From assembly GCA_021826765.1 (NCBI GenBank), contig JAKAYK010000002.1, positions 1 to 40,710 of the forward strand: DNA of 40,710 bases. The letters run 5' to 3'. A program made the translations under genes and the position numbers. Shown here in pieces: positions 33,375-40,710 of the stretch. Position 1 is the stretch's first letter. The number at the start of each line of letters is the position of its first letter. The notes beneath the pieces are model-generated. The model was not told where the DNA came from and did not search any database. It saw only the letters and a program-made list of their open reading frames with translations. This stretch comes from Thermoplasmata archaeon. GTDB taxonomy: Archaea; Thermoplasmatota; Thermoplasmata; Thermoplasmatales; Thermoplasmataceae.

Positions 33375-33383
33375 GTTAAATAC
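33375..33383 (+). promoter_or_regulatory. TATA box of the gar1-tfb operon
   Basis: GTTAAATAC is centred about 27 nt before the gar1 ATG (33406), indicating a leaderless transcript. The 100 bp upstream are extremely A+T-rich. Confidence 0.45.
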
Positions 33384-33405
33384 ATACTAACCATATACTT
33401 TATAT

Positions 33406-33618
33406 ATGTTTAGACCTTTGAAGGTGTCTCACGCACTAAAGAAGGAAGTCATAATCAGAGATGCAGAAGAAGGTATGATGAACAAAGCTGTTTTTGATTC
33501 TGTGGGAAATAAAATAGGGAAAATAATCAGAATAATGGGGCCCGTGAGGGAACCATACGGTCTGGTAGCACTTTCAGGCGATTTCAACAGCGAAGCAGAA
33601 CTGTATGTAAAAATATAG
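33406..33618 (+). CDS. gar1: H/ACA ribonucleoprotein subunit Gar1
   Basis: A 70-residue beta-barrel protein matching archaeal Gar1: a leading strand LKVSHALKKEVIIRD, then VFDSVGNKIGKI and IMGPVREPYGLVAL. The last matches the G-P-V-x-x-P-Y motif that contacts Cbf5. Gar1 promotes turnover of the H/ACA pseudouridylation complex. It lies 10 nt upstream of tfb, an arrangement found widely in archaea. The sequence is at the short end of the family. Confidence 0.88.
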   Translation: MFRPLKVSHALKKEVIIRDAEEGMMNKAVFDSVGNKIGKIIRIMGPVREPYGLVALSGDFNSEAELYVKI

Positions 33619-33628
33619 GGGTGAAAAT

Positions 33629-34567
33629 ATGGAAGATGCAAAAAATAAGAGAAGCATAGAGCAGATAGACAGATGTCCCGAATGTGGGTCCACGGACCTA
33701 TCAAGAGATTATGAGAGAGGTGAACTTGTTTGCAATAAGTGTGGAATAGTTATTGATGACAGTTATATTGACCAGGGCCCGGAATGGAGAGCATTTGACT
33801 CTGAACAGAACGAGTCAAGAGCAAGAGGTGGTTCCCCAATGACTTTCACCATACATGACAAAGGTCTCTCAACTGATATTTCCTGGAAAAACAAGGATTC
33901 ATATGGAAAATCAATTCCAACCAGAAACAGGGCCCAGCTTTACAGGCTCAGGAAGTGGCAGAAGAGGATAAAGGTTTCAAACGCTGCAGAAAGGAACCTT
34001 TCACAGGCACTCCAGGAAATGGAAAGAATGGCATCCAATCTCAGCATTCCAAATGATGTCAGGGAAACTGCTGCAGTCATATACAGGAAGGCAGTGAAAC
34101 AGAACATGATAAGAGGAAGAAGCATTGAGGGTGTTGTTGCAGGTTCACTTTACGCAGCATGCAGGATAACCAACGTCCCAAGGACACTCGATGAGATCGC
34201 ATCCATAACAAGAGTGAAGAAGAAGGAGATAGGAAGGACGTTCAGGATAATGAGCAGATATCTTCAGCTCAACATACTCCCATCAAAACCAGAGGACTAT
34301 CTCAACAGGTTCTGCAGCAAGCTGAAGCTTTCCATGGAAACAAGGAAACAGGCAGCAGATATTATAAAACTTGCACAGGATAATGATCTCACATCAGGAA
34401 AGGGCCCAACCGGTGTAGCAGCTGCGGCAATTTACATAGCATCCATCATGACTGACGAGAGAAGAACTCAGAGGTCTGTTGCTGAAGTTGCAGGAGTAAC
34501 AGAAGTTACCATAAGAAACAGGTACAAAGAACTCACTGAGAAACTTAAACTTGACGTTCAGGAGTAA
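33629..34567 (+). CDS. tfb: Transcription initiation factor B (TFB)
   Basis: A 312-residue general transcription factor that recruits RNA polymerase to TBP-TATA complexes. The N-terminal zinc ribbon has Cys16, Cys19, Cys35 and Cys38; the B-reader/linker region GPEWRAFDSEQ is well conserved. Two cyclin-like repeats (about residues 110-205 and 208-305) follow, and the C-terminal VAEVAGVTEVTIRNRYKEL includes the BRE-binding helix-turn-helix. Length and order are complete. GGGGTGA lies 5 nt upstream. The stop region overlaps the convergent pcc1-like gene by 10 nt. Confidence 0.97.
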   Translation: MEDAKNKRSIEQIDRCPECGSTDLSRDYERGELVCNKCGIVIDDSYIDQGPEWRAFDSEQNESRARGGSPMTFTIHDKGLSTDISWKNKDSYGKSIPTRNRAQLYRLRKWQKRIKVSNAAERNLSQALQEMERMASNLSIPNDVRETAAVIYRKAVKQNMIRGRSIEGVVAGSLYAACRITNVPRTLDEIASITRVKKKEIGRTFRIMSRYLQLNILPSKPEDYLNRFCSKLKLSMETRKQAADIIKLAQDNDLTSGKGPTGVAAAAIYIASIMTDERRTQRSVAEVAGVTEVTIRNRYKELTEKLKLDVQE

Positions 34568-34824
34568 TCCTGTCCAGTCAACTTTTTTACCAATTCATAA
34601 GATTTTAAAATTTCATCAACCAATCCATAGATTGAACTTATTTTATCAATATTGCATTTAAAGTGGAGTTCATTTCCTTTCATGAACATAAAGGCTTTAT
34701 CTTCATTTTCAGGTGATGAACTATTCATCACATTTTCAAGAAGTTTTGCTTCACCTTTTATTACAAGCTCGATCTCCACTGATGAATAATTGCTGGAAAC
34801 TATATGGTTTTTGCCAGAAACCAT
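34558..34824 (-). CDS. pcc1: Pcc1-like KEOPS complex subunit
   Basis: An 88-residue protein with the strand-strand-strand-helix pattern of CTAG/Pcc1. The recognisable part is the last 50 residues: an FMFMKGNELHFKCN strand pair, then IDKISSIYGLVDEILKSYELVKKL, like the family's final strand and long helix. Pcc1 dimerises the KEOPS complex, which makes t6A37 in tRNA. The N-terminal half is divergent, so this is a moderate call. It overlaps the tfb end by 10 nt on the opposite strand. Confidence 0.6.
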   Translation of the reverse strand: MVSGKNHIVSSNYSSVEIELVIKGEAKLLENVMNSSSPENEDKAFMFMKGNELHFKCNIDKISSIYGLVDEILKSYELVKKLTGQDYS

Positions 34825-34872
34825 AAGACATAAATCCTAACTTTTTAATGGCGAATAGCATACAGGAGAAAG

Positions 34873-34957
34873 GCGGAGGTTGCCGAGTCAGGTCAAAGGC
34901 GGCAGACTCAAGATCTGCCTCTGTAGGGATTCGCCGGTTCGAATCCGGCCCTCCGCA
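34873..34957 (+). tRNA. tRNA-Leu (anticodon CAA)
   Basis: Acceptor stem GCGGAGG/CCUCCGC, anticodon loop CUCAAGA (anticodon CAA), a long variable arm typical of Leu, and T arm CCGG-UUCGAAU-CCGG are clear, with discriminator A. No intron, and no CCA encoded. A TATA-like CTTTTTAATG (34841-34850) lies 27 nt upstream. A TnpB remnant begins almost at its 3' end. Confidence 0.96.
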
Positions 34958-34963
34958 TTATTT

Positions 34964-35222
34964 ACATTTTATCTCGAAATGCGGAAACATAAAGCATGAT
35001 CTGAAACTTTCGAATCGCACATATAACTGCGATAAATGTGGCCTGATCATGAATCGTGATCTGAACGCAGCAATAAACATACGCAACATTGGTATGATAA
35101 AAGTAGGGAGGGGCATTCCCGAACTAACGCCTGTGGAAAGTGCTTCGGCAGAGAGGGACTCTCAAAAGGAGGTCTACGAGTTGTCACTCTATGAATCAGG
35201 AACTTCCAACCCTTCAGGGTGG
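34964..35222 (+). pseudogene. C-terminal remnant of IS200/IS605-type TnpB (OrfB)
   Basis: Only the zinc-ribbon end of a TnpB remains: KCGNIKHDLKLSNRTYNCDK, then CGLIMNRDLNAAINI with the last RuvC Asp (in NRDLNAA), then GRGIPELTPVE. All of the N-terminal ~300 residues are gone; the remnant starts within about 10-20 nt of the tRNA-Leu 3' end. At 35209-35220 ACCC-TTCA-GGGT forms a small hairpin followed by GGAGAGGATGTCAG, which resembles the right-end/omega-RNA tail of many IS605/IS1341 elements (from memory). The frame stays open into the PIN remnant. It cannot encode a nuclease. Confidence 0.85.
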
Positions 35223-35240
35223 AGAGGATGTCAGAACGAT

Positions 35241-35528
35241 CTCTCATTTGAAATATTCCGATCTGGGGTAAAGATGGGCTTGAAAGAGAATAACTTCTTC
35301 ACAAATTTATTCAACAATTATGAAATCCCTCCTTTCAATAAAGTATCATCATTGAGTGCCTCATCAATTCAGGAAAAATTAGACCGGCTTGATCAGAATG
35401 TGAACGTTTTGGAGGTGATGATAACAGGCATATGTCTTGGACATGGAATATCTAAAATTGCAACGAAAGACAAGGATTTTGACATCATTGTGAAGGTTGA
35501 GCATCTGGAAATTATGGACGAACTTTAA
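35241..35528 (+). pseudogene. C-terminal remnant of a VapC-like PIN-domain toxin
   Basis: From LSFEIFRSGVK onward the frame reads like the second half of a VapC PIN RNase: the E-x-x-x-G helix, NYEIPPFN, ITGICLGHGI and ATKDKDFDII with the late acidic residues, then a final strand. The N-terminal part with the first catalytic Asp is missing and is replaced in frame by the TnpB tail. No VapB antitoxin gene is adjacent. An ATG at 35274 could give an 84-residue peptide, but it would lack half the active site, so I call it a pseudogene. Confidence 0.7.
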
Positions 35529-35608
35529 ACACCACATTGTTTCATGCCCGAACTTTTCAACGAATTGTAAAATACTAATATTGAATTGAAAATTTCTCAA
35601 AGCTAACT

Positions 35609-36106
35609 TTATTTTAGATTTTCTTGAATTAGTTTCTCAACTATAACCACGTCTCTCCATTCTCCGTCAAGTTTTCCATGCTTTTGGTACACGCCCACTT
35701 CTCTGAAACCGAGTTTATTCATAAGTGCTCGGCTTGATGCATTTTCAACAAATACGCGTGAAACCAATTTCCAGTATCCCATCTTCCCCGCTTCTTCTAT
35801 CAATCTATTCAATAAAGGAGTTCCAATGCCCATACCTCTAAATTTTCTTTCAATATAAATGGAGAATTCAGCAATTCCATTATAGCACTCTCTACTTCTA
35901 TATGATGAGGTTGATGCAAACGCAATCACGATTGAGTCGATCTCAGCAACTATTATTGGATGGATTCCGTCAAACCACTTCTCAATATCTCTGTTATTTC
36001 TTGGGTTTACCTCAAAAGTTGCGACTCTATCTTCAATTCCCTGATTATAGATTCCTGCAATTGCATAAGAATCTTCTAGAAGTGCATTTCTCAATGATAT
36101 GTGCAT
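35609..36106 (-). CDS. GNAT N-acetyltransferase, phosphinothricin-acetyltransferase-like
   Basis: A 165-residue GNAT enzyme. IYNQGIEDRVATFE near the N-terminus and YIERKFRGMGIGTPLLNRLI (acetyl-CoA loop R-x-x-G-x-G) match the PAT/Pat-like subgroup, which acetylates small amines such as phosphinothricin or methionine sulfoximine. VENASSRALMNKLGF is the usual motif B. The physiological substrate is unknown. It is 51 nt downstream of another GNAT gene on the same strand. Confidence 0.88.
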   Translation of the reverse strand: MHISLRNALLEDSYAIAGIYNQGIEDRVATFEVNPRNNRDIEKWFDGIHPIIVAEIDSIVIAFASTSSYRSRECYNGIAEFSIYIERKFRGMGIGTPLLNRLIEEAGKMGYWKLVSRVFVENASSRALMNKLGFREVGVYQKHGKLDGEWRDVVIVEKLIQENLK

Positions 36107-36157
36107 ATTATGATCTTAATCACCAGAATGTTTTTACTCTTTTCCATGAATTATTAT

Positions 36158-36670
36158 TTAGAGGAGAATATACATGTACAATTCATCAAAATACCTGTTT
36201 CCACGCTTGATCGATTTTGGTCGCATACCATAGTCTATAAAACCGAGATTTCTATAAAGAGTAAGGGCCCTCTTATTTATGGTGAAAACACTGAGTGTCA
36301 CTATTTCAAGTTTCCCCTTTGCAGATTCCAATGCGCTGGTGATAAGTGCTTTACCAATCCCCTTATTCCGATATCCTTCCTTTATGGCAATTCCAAGAAC
36401 CCCATTGTGTGAAACTTCAGTCCCCGGTCTTATCCTGTGAATGTCGCATATTCCAACAACTCTTCCATCTTCTATGGCAACTTTTACGAATGCATCTCCT
36501 TTCAGGACGTTTTCATAAAGATTTGAAAACCACCCAACTTCACTCTCAAATGAAGGTCTGGCATGGAAGAATGTTATGCCGAATTCAGGATCCCTTTTAA
36601 CTTCCTCATAATACGAATAATAATTGTCAATAAGGTCATTCATATCATTCCATTGCAGTTCTCTTATCAT
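36158..36670 (-). CDS. GNAT N-acetyltransferase (RimI-like)
   Basis: A 170-residue GNAT protein with the acetyl-CoA loop GYRNKGIGKAL and motif B VFTINKRALTLYRNLGF. The length and pattern are those of RimI-like or small-molecule acetyltransferases; the substrate is not deducible. It probably forms a two-gene unit with the downstream PAT-like gene. Confidence 0.87.
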   Translation of the reverse strand: MIRELQWNDMNDLIDNYYSYYEEVKRDPEFGITFFHARPSFESEVGWFSNLYENVLKGDAFVKVAIEDGRVVGICDIHRIRPGTEVSHNGVLGIAIKEGYRNKGIGKALITSALESAKGKLEIVTLSVFTINKRALTLYRNLGFIDYGMRPKSIKRGNRYFDELYMYILL

Positions 36671-37075
36671 TCAATCAGCAAATTAGAAACTCATTATAAA
36701 AATTATCCACACAATTAATTTTCAAATTTGAATGTAATATTTCAGATATCTGAGATTATTTTGTCATCAGGGGCTTTGGGAAATAGTAAAATTGTAATGT
36801 TTCAGCATAGAGATATATGGATTTTTCTCAAGGAATTCGTCAAACTCATTTCTGAAATCATTCTGTCAGGACGTAAAATAGCCAAGAAAATTATGAGGTT
36901 CAGAGCAAAGCCAATAATGCAATAAGCGCGGTTCGATGAATCCATGCTTATGGGCATGAGGGGGCCATCAGCAAGTTACAATCCTTCATGGGGCGGTAAT
37001 CGATTTAAAATAGGTACATCCAGCAGGACAAGGATGCAAAAGATTATCATAATACAAACATTGTAGGAATAAAAT
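36671..37075. other. Intergenic region of ~400 bp, possibly decayed sequence
   Basis: It holds promoters for both flanking genes: AAAATTATC-type A/T sequence near 36700 on the minus strand and ATTATCATAATAC at about 37043-37055 before the GT2 gene. A 65-codon plus-strand frame (36728-36925) has no recognised family, and its two ends share a diverged ~20-bp direct repeat (ISEIILS encoded twice). A G-rich block at about 36927-37000 (CATGC/GCATG hairpin, GGGGCGG) has unlike composition and no assigned role. Confidence 0.4.
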
Positions 37076-38581
37076 ATGCAATTGTGGGAATGGATTTCAA
37101 TCATATCTATTATATTTTCTCTTCCAGTTATAGTTACATCATATTATCAGCTTATTCTATTTGTTTCAGCACTTCTCTACCCGCTGGATCTGGAAAAAGA
37201 GACTCCGGAACTTGTAGACTTTCCATCTGTCTCAATACTCATTGCATGCTATAACGAGAAGAATGTCATAGGAGAATCACTGGATGCAATCACAACACTG
37301 GATTATCCGTTTTCAAAGATCAATGTGGTAATAGCTGATGATTCAGATGATGAGACACGGTTGATTGTTGATGACTATGCTTCAAAACTTGAAAAATCAG
37401 GAATAAAAACCATCATCTCAAGAAGAGATGAAAGAATTAATTTCAAGAGCGGGGCACTCAATAAAGCACTGCTTCTTGTCACAGGGGATTATACACTTCT
37501 TCTGGATGCAGATTCAAGAGTTAAACAGGAAACTCTAAAAAAAGGAATACATGCCATCCTCACACACAAAAACACTTCCTTTGTCTCATACAGGGTAGGC
37601 CATTATAACAGGTACTTTAACAGGATCACGCAGCTTTTTGCATTATCACAGGACATGGGTGATATGCTGTCAAAGATGGGTTCATACAGGTTCAACCTTC
37701 CATTCTCTTTACAGGGTGGTTTCACTCTGGTCAAAACTTCTGTATTGAGGGAAGTTGGGGGATGGTCAGAACATACCATTACTGAGGATGCAGATCTATC
37801 ATGGAAAATATATCTTAATGGAACGAGGGGACTCTATCTAAGCAATTCAAGGATAATGAGCGAGGATCCTTCCACACTGGAAACATGGAAAAAACAGGTT
37901 GCCAGGGTGCAGCAGGGATGGACCAAACTTGAAATTGACAGATTCTTTAGCACTATTAAAGCCAAAAATGTCTCAATCAGGAACAAGTTCATACTTTTCA
38001 ATATATTCTTTGCCCCCTACTCCAATGTCAGCTGGCTTGTCACGACATTTATCTCCGCGTTTGCTGTAATATTTCAAATTGAGGCCCCTGCAAGCTCAAT
38101 TTTCAGCAGCCCAATATACGTGGCAGTACTGATGATCCCCACGGTACTTTTCTATTTATCAGGAGCATATGCTCTCAAAGTCCAGAACATCCTGAATTTT
38201 AAAAATGGCATAATGATTCCATTGCTATCCTACACTACTGCTTGCATGATAACCAGAGCTGCAATTGGGTTTACCAATGGAATAATGGGAAAGAGGGGGA
38301 ATTTCTTCAGAACGCCGAAAAGAGGAATGAACGCATCTACGGACATGAAATATTATACAGATTTAAAAATGGACCGGAGCGACTACATAGAAGCAATTTT
38401 CTCTGTTATTGGAATAGTTGTGGGAATAACGGTGCTTTATTACGGTGTCTGGATACTTTCCCTCTCTTTGCTGATCTTCTCAATTCTAACACTCAAATCT
38501 GTAAATTTCAGAAAGTCTGCACCTGCTGGCAATCCTGTAGAAGCTAAAGAAATCCAGGAAGAAGCAGTAAAGGTCTTATGA
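37076..38581 (+). CDS. Membrane GT2 glycosyltransferase (cellulose/hyaluronan-synthase-like)
   Basis: A 501-residue processive-type family 2 glycosyltransferase. One N-terminal membrane helix (about residues 8-32) is followed by the GT-A domain: the nucleotide-binding start SVSILIACYNE, DADSR (Asp144, Asp146, metal site), TED (residues 236-238, catalytic Asp) and QVARVQQGW as the R/QxxRW-like motif. Four to five membrane helices follow (about residues 300-390 and 435-475). It would polymerise or transfer a sugar across the membrane, for an exopolysaccharide or surface glycan. No partner gene is nearby. A TATA-like element lies about 26 nt before the ATG. Confidence 0.9.
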   Translation: MQLWEWISIISIIFSLPVIVTSYYQLILFVSALLYPLDLEKETPELVDFPSVSILIACYNEKNVIGESLDAITTLDYPFSKINVVIADDSDDETRLIVDDYASKLEKSGIKTIISRRDERINFKSGALNKALLLVTGDYTLLLDADSRVKQETLKKGIHAILTHKNTSFVSYRVGHYNRYFNRITQLFALSQDMGDMLSKMGSYRFNLPFSLQGGFTLVKTSVLREVGGWSEHTITEDADLSWKIYLNGTRGLYLSNSRIMSEDPSTLETWKKQVARVQQGWTKLEIDRFFSTIKAKNVSIRNKFILFNIFFAPYSNVSWLVTTFISAFAVIFQIEAPASSIFSSPIYVAVLMIPTVLFYLSGAYALKVQNILNFKNGIMIPLLSYTTACMITRAAIGFTNGIMGKRGNFFRTPKRGMNASTDMKYYTDLKMDRSDYIEAIFSVIGIVVGITVLYYGVWILSLSLLIFSILTLKSVNFRKSAPAGNPVEAKEIQEEAVKVL

Positions 38582-38710
38582 AAGCACAAAGAGCGTGAAC
38601 ATTCCCACAACCATTACACTGGTGAACTGAAATAAAAGAAATCGAAAAATACTGTGTGAGGAGGGGCAGTAATGTGATACATAAACACTCACTCAGTGGA
38701 TTCTTTCAAA

Positions 38711-38784
38711 AGCCGCCGACGGGATTCGATCCCGCGACCTTGTGCTTACCAAGCACACGCTCTACCAAGCTGAGCTACGACGGC
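38711..38784 (-). tRNA. tRNA-Thr (anticodon GGT)
   Basis: On the minus strand: acceptor stem GCCGUCG/CGGCGGC (one G-U pair), D arm AGCUCAGCUUGGUAGAGC, anticodon stem UGUGC/GCACA around UUGGUAA, and T arm GCGGG-AUCGAAU-CCCGU. The T-loop starts with A instead of the usual U54. Discriminator U; no CCA encoded; no intron. TTTATTAA (within 38806-38818) is a TATA box about 28 nt upstream. Confidence 0.95.
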
Positions 38785-38835
38785 AACAGGGTGAAAATGT
38801 AATAACATTAATAAATTTTGCATAATGTGAGCATT

Positions 38836-39804
38836 TCAGTTTTTATACAGGATGAGATTATTTTTTTCAAGCGTAGAACACATTCCTGTGGTTTCCATAT
38901 GCCTCAAATGGGATATTGCCTCCCCTATGGCAAATTTCTTTTCCATGTGATTCATTGAATCCAGGTGCCTTCCCCTGCTCCAGGTCATGTTGCATGCAAT
39001 ATCATATGCAGTCATCATTTTCCCATTTATGATATTCAGTATTTCCTCCATTCTCGTCGTGTGATGTGACAGGAGAGATTCGATCCTTCCCTTAACATTG
39101 CTGAAGGGGCCCCCATGTCCGGGATATGCATTGTTGACAGGAAGAAGTGCCGTCTTTCTCAAACTATCAATGTAATGGCCCAGAAAATCAGTCACACCAT
39201 CGTAATAGCTTATGTTTGGAGTGATTTTCTCAAGGATATGGTCACCTGTGAATATTATGTCAGTTCCTGATGGAATGAAGCAGGTCGATCCAGGTGAATG
39301 GCCGGGTGTGCTCACATATTCGATTCCTGTTTTTGTTACCGGCAGTTTATCAAAACTGTTTATGGAAAGTCTGGCATATTCATCCAGTTTTGCAAATACA
39401 GGATTCTCCTTTCTGAAAGCGAGAGAAGAAGGGTCAGGCACTCCATTCATTTCAAGGATTTTTTCATCATTCCCTGCGTAGCCATCAACATCTTCCTGCA
39501 TCTTGAATATAAATTCAAGATCATTTTTTCCAATATAGAGTGGAATTCCATATTTCTCACTTGCAATCACTCCTCCTCCAAGATGATCAATGTGGAGATG
39601 AGTAAGGAGGATACCATCAATTTCTGAGAAATCAACGCCACTGTTTAAAAGGAAATCAAAACCTGCCCTATCCATACCGGCATCAATCAGATAGGTGCCT
39701 TTTTCTGTTTTAATTCGGTAAACAGAAGCAAATTTGAGTGCCCTTATAGCTATAGGGACAGTGAACATTTTAATCTCAGGGTTCATGGTTCTTGATGTTT
39801 TCAT
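38836..39804 (-). CDS. Metallo-beta-lactamase-fold hydrolase
   Basis: A 322-residue MBL-fold protein. The metal motif THLHIDHLGG gives His, His, Asp and His in the usual spacing; the later PGHSPGSTCF (His), FTGDH (Asp) and PGHGGP (His) complete a two-metal site. The C-terminal ~80 residues form a helical/winged domain like that of glyoxalase-II-like or LACTB2-type proteins. It probably hydrolyses a thioester, lactone or phosphoester; the substrate is not deducible. I start at ATG 39804, since the in-frame TTG at 39807 directly before it adds one residue only. Confidence 0.88.
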   Translation of the reverse strand: MKTSRTMNPEIKMFTVPIAIRALKFASVYRIKTEKGTYLIDAGMDRAGFDFLLNSGVDFSEIDGILLTHLHIDHLGGGVIASEKYGIPLYIGKNDLEFIFKMQEDVDGYAGNDEKILEMNGVPDPSSLAFRKENPVFAKLDEYARLSINSFDKLPVTKTGIEYVSTPGHSPGSTCFIPSGTDIIFTGDHILEKITPNISYYDGVTDFLGHYIDSLRKTALLPVNNAYPGHGGPFSNVKGRIESLLSHHTTRMEEILNIINGKMMTAYDIACNMTWSRGRHLDSMNHMEKKFAIGEAISHLRHMETTGMCSTLEKNNLILYKN

Positions 39805-39888
39805 CAATAATCTATTTTATTCAATATTCGTTTTCTTTATAACAATATTCGAAACAATAAATTGAATCTTAACAACCGAAATGAAAAA

Positions 39889-39900
39889 AATTTAATATAT
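39889..39900 (+). promoter_or_regulatory. TATA box of the geranylgeranyl-reductase-type gene
   Basis: TTTAATATATGC, centred near 39894, lies 24 nt before a TTG at 39918 that begins the flavoprotein frame. This spacing supports a leaderless TTG start. Confidence 0.55.
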
Positions 39901-39917
39901 GCTTCAATTGTCTCACG

Positions 39918-40710
39918 TTGACAGACTTCGATTATGATGCGATAATAATTGGTGCTGGAACGGCAGGAATGTCTGCTGGTGCAGCGTTGGAAAAGAATGG
40001 CAAGAACTACATTATTCTGGACAAGAAAAAAGAGATAGGAATTCCAGTGAGGTCCACTGGTGCTGTTTCACTTGAATGGGTAAGGAGAATAGGAATGCCT
40101 GAGAATCCTGAGATTATAGATGCAGAAATTTCCAGCATGAGTTTCAGGACTGACAGAAATGCGAGAATTGATATGAATTTTGGCAAAACTGTAGGACTCG
40201 TTTATAACTTTACAAATTATGAAAAATTCCTCGCAGACAAATTTGCAGGAAAACTCAATATCAAACTCAACACAAGAGTTAATGGGGTTTCAGGCAACGT
40301 GGTTACTACTGAAAACGAAACATATACTGCAAAACACATAATCATGGCTGCTGGGCCCCAATCTACTTTTGGAAAGAAATTACCGAAAAACGAGGTTCTG
40401 GTGGCATATGAAGAAATAAGAAAAGCTCCTGCAAGAGATGACTTTCAGATGATCTTATGGTTTAGTGATGATGCTCCAGGCGGATATTTCTGGGATTTTT
40501 CAGAATCAGGAAATTCCAGGAAAATAGGTGTTTGTTTTTATCCTCTGAAAGGGGAGCAACCAAAGGAAGTTCTGTATAAGTTCCAGGAAAAATTCCCTGA
40601 AATCAAAGGGGAGATGATTTCTACAATGGCGCATCAGATTCCTCTGGGAATGCCGCTTGAAACTGTTATAGAGGAAAACAGACTCTACACAGGAGACATG
40701 GTCAATGCAG
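39918..40710 (+). CDS. Geranylgeranyl reductase family FAD-dependent oxidoreductase (5' part)
   Basis: The first 264 codons of a flavoprotein; the gene continues beyond the window. The N-terminal dinucleotide fold is DAIIIGAGTAGMSAG, followed by ILDKKKEIGIPVRSTGAVS, the segment typical of the geranylgeranyl reductase family, and the middle motif MAAGPQSTFGKK. The last residues (LYTGDMVNA) begin the family's second FAD motif G-D-A-A-x-x. Archaeal members saturate the isoprenoid chains of membrane lipids (digeranylgeranylglycerophospholipid reductase), but the family also has other roles, so the lipid function is probable, not shown. The start is TTG with a TATA box 24 nt upstream; no ATG is suitable. 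Confidence 0.88.
   Translation, partial: MTDFDYDAIIIGAGTAGMSAGAALEKNGKNYIILDKKKEIGIPVRSTGAVSLEWVRRIGMPENPEIIDAEISSMSFRTDRNARIDMNFGKTVGLVYNFTNYEKFLADKFAGKLNIKLNTRVNGVSGNVVTTENETYTAKHIIMAAGPQSTFGKKLPKNEVLVAYEEIRKAPARDDFQMILWFSDDAPGGYFWDFSESGNSRKIGVCFYPLKGEQPKEVLYKFQEKFPEIKGEMISTMAHQIPLGMPLETVIEENRLYTGDMVNA

Noticed and set aside
34848..34963. An open frame starting at 34848 that runs through tRNA-Leu into the TnpB and PIN remnants.
   Set aside because: Its first part is the tRNA promoter and the tRNA itself, so it is not a protein start. Only the downstream remnants show family resemblance.
36935..36955. A GGTTCGATGAATCC stretch resembling a tRNA T arm.
   Set aside because: The loop is too long and no acceptor, D or anticodon arms can be built around it.
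1..40710. Possible CRISPR array or complete insertion sequence.
   Set aside because: No regularly spaced direct repeats were seen on reading the window, and the only mobile-element sequence is the TnpB remnant near 34964-35222.

Overview
The window is a chromosomal segment of an archaeon, most likely of the Thermoplasmatales (Ferroplasma/Cuniculiplasma-like). It carries archaeal TFB, Gar1, the RNase P subunit Rpp21, a Pcc1-like KEOPS subunit, Elp3, Trm1, MptD-type dihydroneopterin aldolase and a geranylgeranyl-reductase-type flavoprotein. It also has a DUF929 secreted protein and a surface protein with the Ig-like domain common in Thermoplasmata. Many first genes of operons have a TATA box 24-28 nt before the start codon (leaderless mRNA), while internal operon genes use GGAGG-type sites or ATGA overlaps. 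Lineage is inferred from gene content, not from a marker-gene comparison.

Layout. 1-3742: the 3' part of a ClC chloride channel with CBS domains, DUF929 protein, Gfo/Idh/MocA oxidoreductase and a tandem-rhodanese sulfurtransferase. 3866-7893: a beta-oxidation/hydroxybutyryl-CoA operon (thiolase, 3-hydroxyacyl-CoA dehydrogenase, enoyl-CoA hydratase), then rpiA and an acyl-CoA thioesterase on the two sides of a shared palindromic TATA box. 7938-10988: three tightly coupled genes for a 2-TM pilin-like protein, a polytopic membrane protein and a VirB4/HerA-type ATPase. This is the architecture of the crenarchaeal Ced DNA-import apparatus and the most striking system here. 11037-13663: small membrane protein, PH-like protein and an orphan ABC-2-type permease. 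13804-15753: mptD, a THEP1-like NTPase with a degenerate P-loop, and trm1, which appears to start at a non-AUG codon. 15894-20518: penicillin-acylase family Ntn hydrolase with a 4-TM partner, cysteine-synthase-like enzyme, tRNA-Arg and a DUF355 protein. 20830-22377: elp3.

22399-27752: a complete kdpFABC potassium pump operon. It includes a 32-residue KdpF and an inverted repeat centred on the promoter, and is followed by a convergent tandem universal stress protein. 27953-32024: a pyrimidine operon (HisA-like small protein, pyrD, pyrK, queE, pyrC). 32214-34824: information-processing genes (rnp4, gar1, tfb, pcc1-like) and small hypotheticals. 34873-35528: tRNA-Leu followed at once by the tail of an IS200/IS605-type TnpB joined to the C-terminal part of a VapC-like PIN toxin, a mobile-element scar. 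35609-38784: two GNAT acetyltransferases, a poorly coding 400-bp gap, a membrane GT2 glycosyltransferase and tRNA-Thr. 38836-40710: metallo-beta-lactamase-fold hydrolase and the 5' part of the geranylgeranyl-reductase-type gene, which runs off the end.

No CRISPR array, rRNA or intact insertion sequence was seen.
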